Source of the DNA: Ulva prolifera
Taxonomy: Eukaryota; Chlorophyta; Ulvophyceae; Ulvales; Ulvaceae
Direction: 5' to 3'
NCBI GenBank assembly: GCA_023078555.1
Contig: CM041196.1
Coordinates: forward strand, 10,248,985 to 10,312,984
Length of the DNA stretch: 64,000 bases
A model generated the notes under the pieces. The model ran no database searches. It saw only the letters and a list, made by a program, of their open reading frames with translations, and was not told the DNA's origin. Within the stretch, counting starts at the first letter, position 1; each line of letters begins with the position of its first letter. Of this stretch, positions 63,495 through 64,000 are shown piece after piece. The translations under genes were made by a program, and so were the position numbers.

Positions 63495-64000
63495 CTGTAG
63501 CACAGCACGCGGGTGAAGGTTGGTCAAGTAAACCAACTTAAACTGGTGTTTCATTGATGTGAGATTGTGCACGTACCGCGCGTTGCCGCGAGTTGAGTTG
63601 CTGCAGTGGCACGCAAGTCGTGGCACGGGACATGCGGAGCGGGGGGAGGAGCTTCGGCAAAGGTGCTGGTTGTGAGACACAGGGAGAAGGCTAGCCCTGT
63701 GTGGGTGATTGTTGGGCCGGACCGGATTGAGAGTGGCAAAGACTGTGTCAGTATGCAGATGCCGGCCACACGGCCTCGGCGGTGATGGAGGCAGTGGAGC
63801 AGCCGAGAGCAGTGGTTTGGTCTCGGGGGGGGGGGGGGGGCATTCAAACCGGACTGTTGGCCCGGGGGGGGGGGGGGGGGGGGGGGGTCCACATGGCAAC
63901 TTGCTGCACTAGTTACGTTGGAGTGTGGCTACAAGATGAGCCCAGCGTCAGACAGATAGCGCGCGGTATATAGTATACGTGCGCAGCTGAAGCGAACTTG
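63495..64000. other. Intron sequence of the queuine tRNA-ribosyltransferase gene
   Basis: This is upstream intron sequence without a recognised exon. Two poly-G runs (63827-63840 and 63865-63887) are poly-C in the sense of the gene. Confidence 0.5.

Overview
This window is nuclear DNA of a eukaryotic microbe, most likely a GC-rich microalga with green-alga-like introns. I cannot name the species. The reasons are multi-exon genes whose splice phases agree, 5' splice sites that nearly all read GTGCG followed by C-rich sequence, many TGCATG words, long (CA)n and poly-G/poly-C tracts, and dense transposon debris. No bacterial operon, tRNA, rRNA or CRISPR was found. Gene models below are my own splice-by-splice reconstructions. 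A model whose exon lengths sum to a multiple of three and whose phases match at every junction is marked as strong.

Layout. 0-16.2 kb: two related cysteine-rich, possibly secreted protein genes in the same orientation (exons 1018-2114 and 12863-16182). About 10 kb of repeat-rich DNA separates them. The intron of the second copy holds a hAT-type MITE with an 8-bp target duplication and a 157-copy CA repeat. 16.2-19.05 kb: mostly non-coding. 19.05-39.8 kb: a 5'-truncated LINE of the restriction-like-endonuclease type, interrupted by a complete 18,398-bp CACTA DNA transposon (20261-38658). The transposon has 18-bp perfect terminal inverted repeats starting CACTA and a 3-bp GTT target duplication. 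Removing it restores one continuous LINE reading frame. Further LINE copies lie at 39.09-39.79, 42.24-43.43 and (minus strand) 11.81-12.0 kb. 43.4-45.9 kb: no supported gene. 45.9-53.13 kb: a large minus-strand gene for a Pro/Gly/Gln-rich coiled-coil protein, with CpG-poor repeat-rich introns. 53.4-58.6 kb: largely non-coding. 58.6-60.4 kb: a small coiled-coil gene (minus) and a small gene with an organelle-targeting-like N-terminus (plus). 62.6-63.5 kb and beyond: the 3' half of a queuine tRNA-ribosyltransferase gene (minus) running off the window end.

The most interesting object is the CACTA element. It carries four gene units: a minus-strand coiled-coil protein gene, a plus-strand Tnp2/DUF4218 transposase gene sharing a roughly 330-bp divergent promoter with it, a plus-strand gene of unknown function with seven 41-residue Gly/Ala repeats, and a minus-strand Ulp1-type cysteine protease gene with an intact His-Asp-Gln-Cys set. 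The element also carries three arrays of one palindromic core (arm GGAATGGTTGGTGG). Two of these arrays are an inverted pair lying directly upstream of the unknown gene and of the protease gene. The third sits inside an intron of the coiled-coil gene. This looks like a transposon with its own duplicated cis-regulatory or transposase-binding module.
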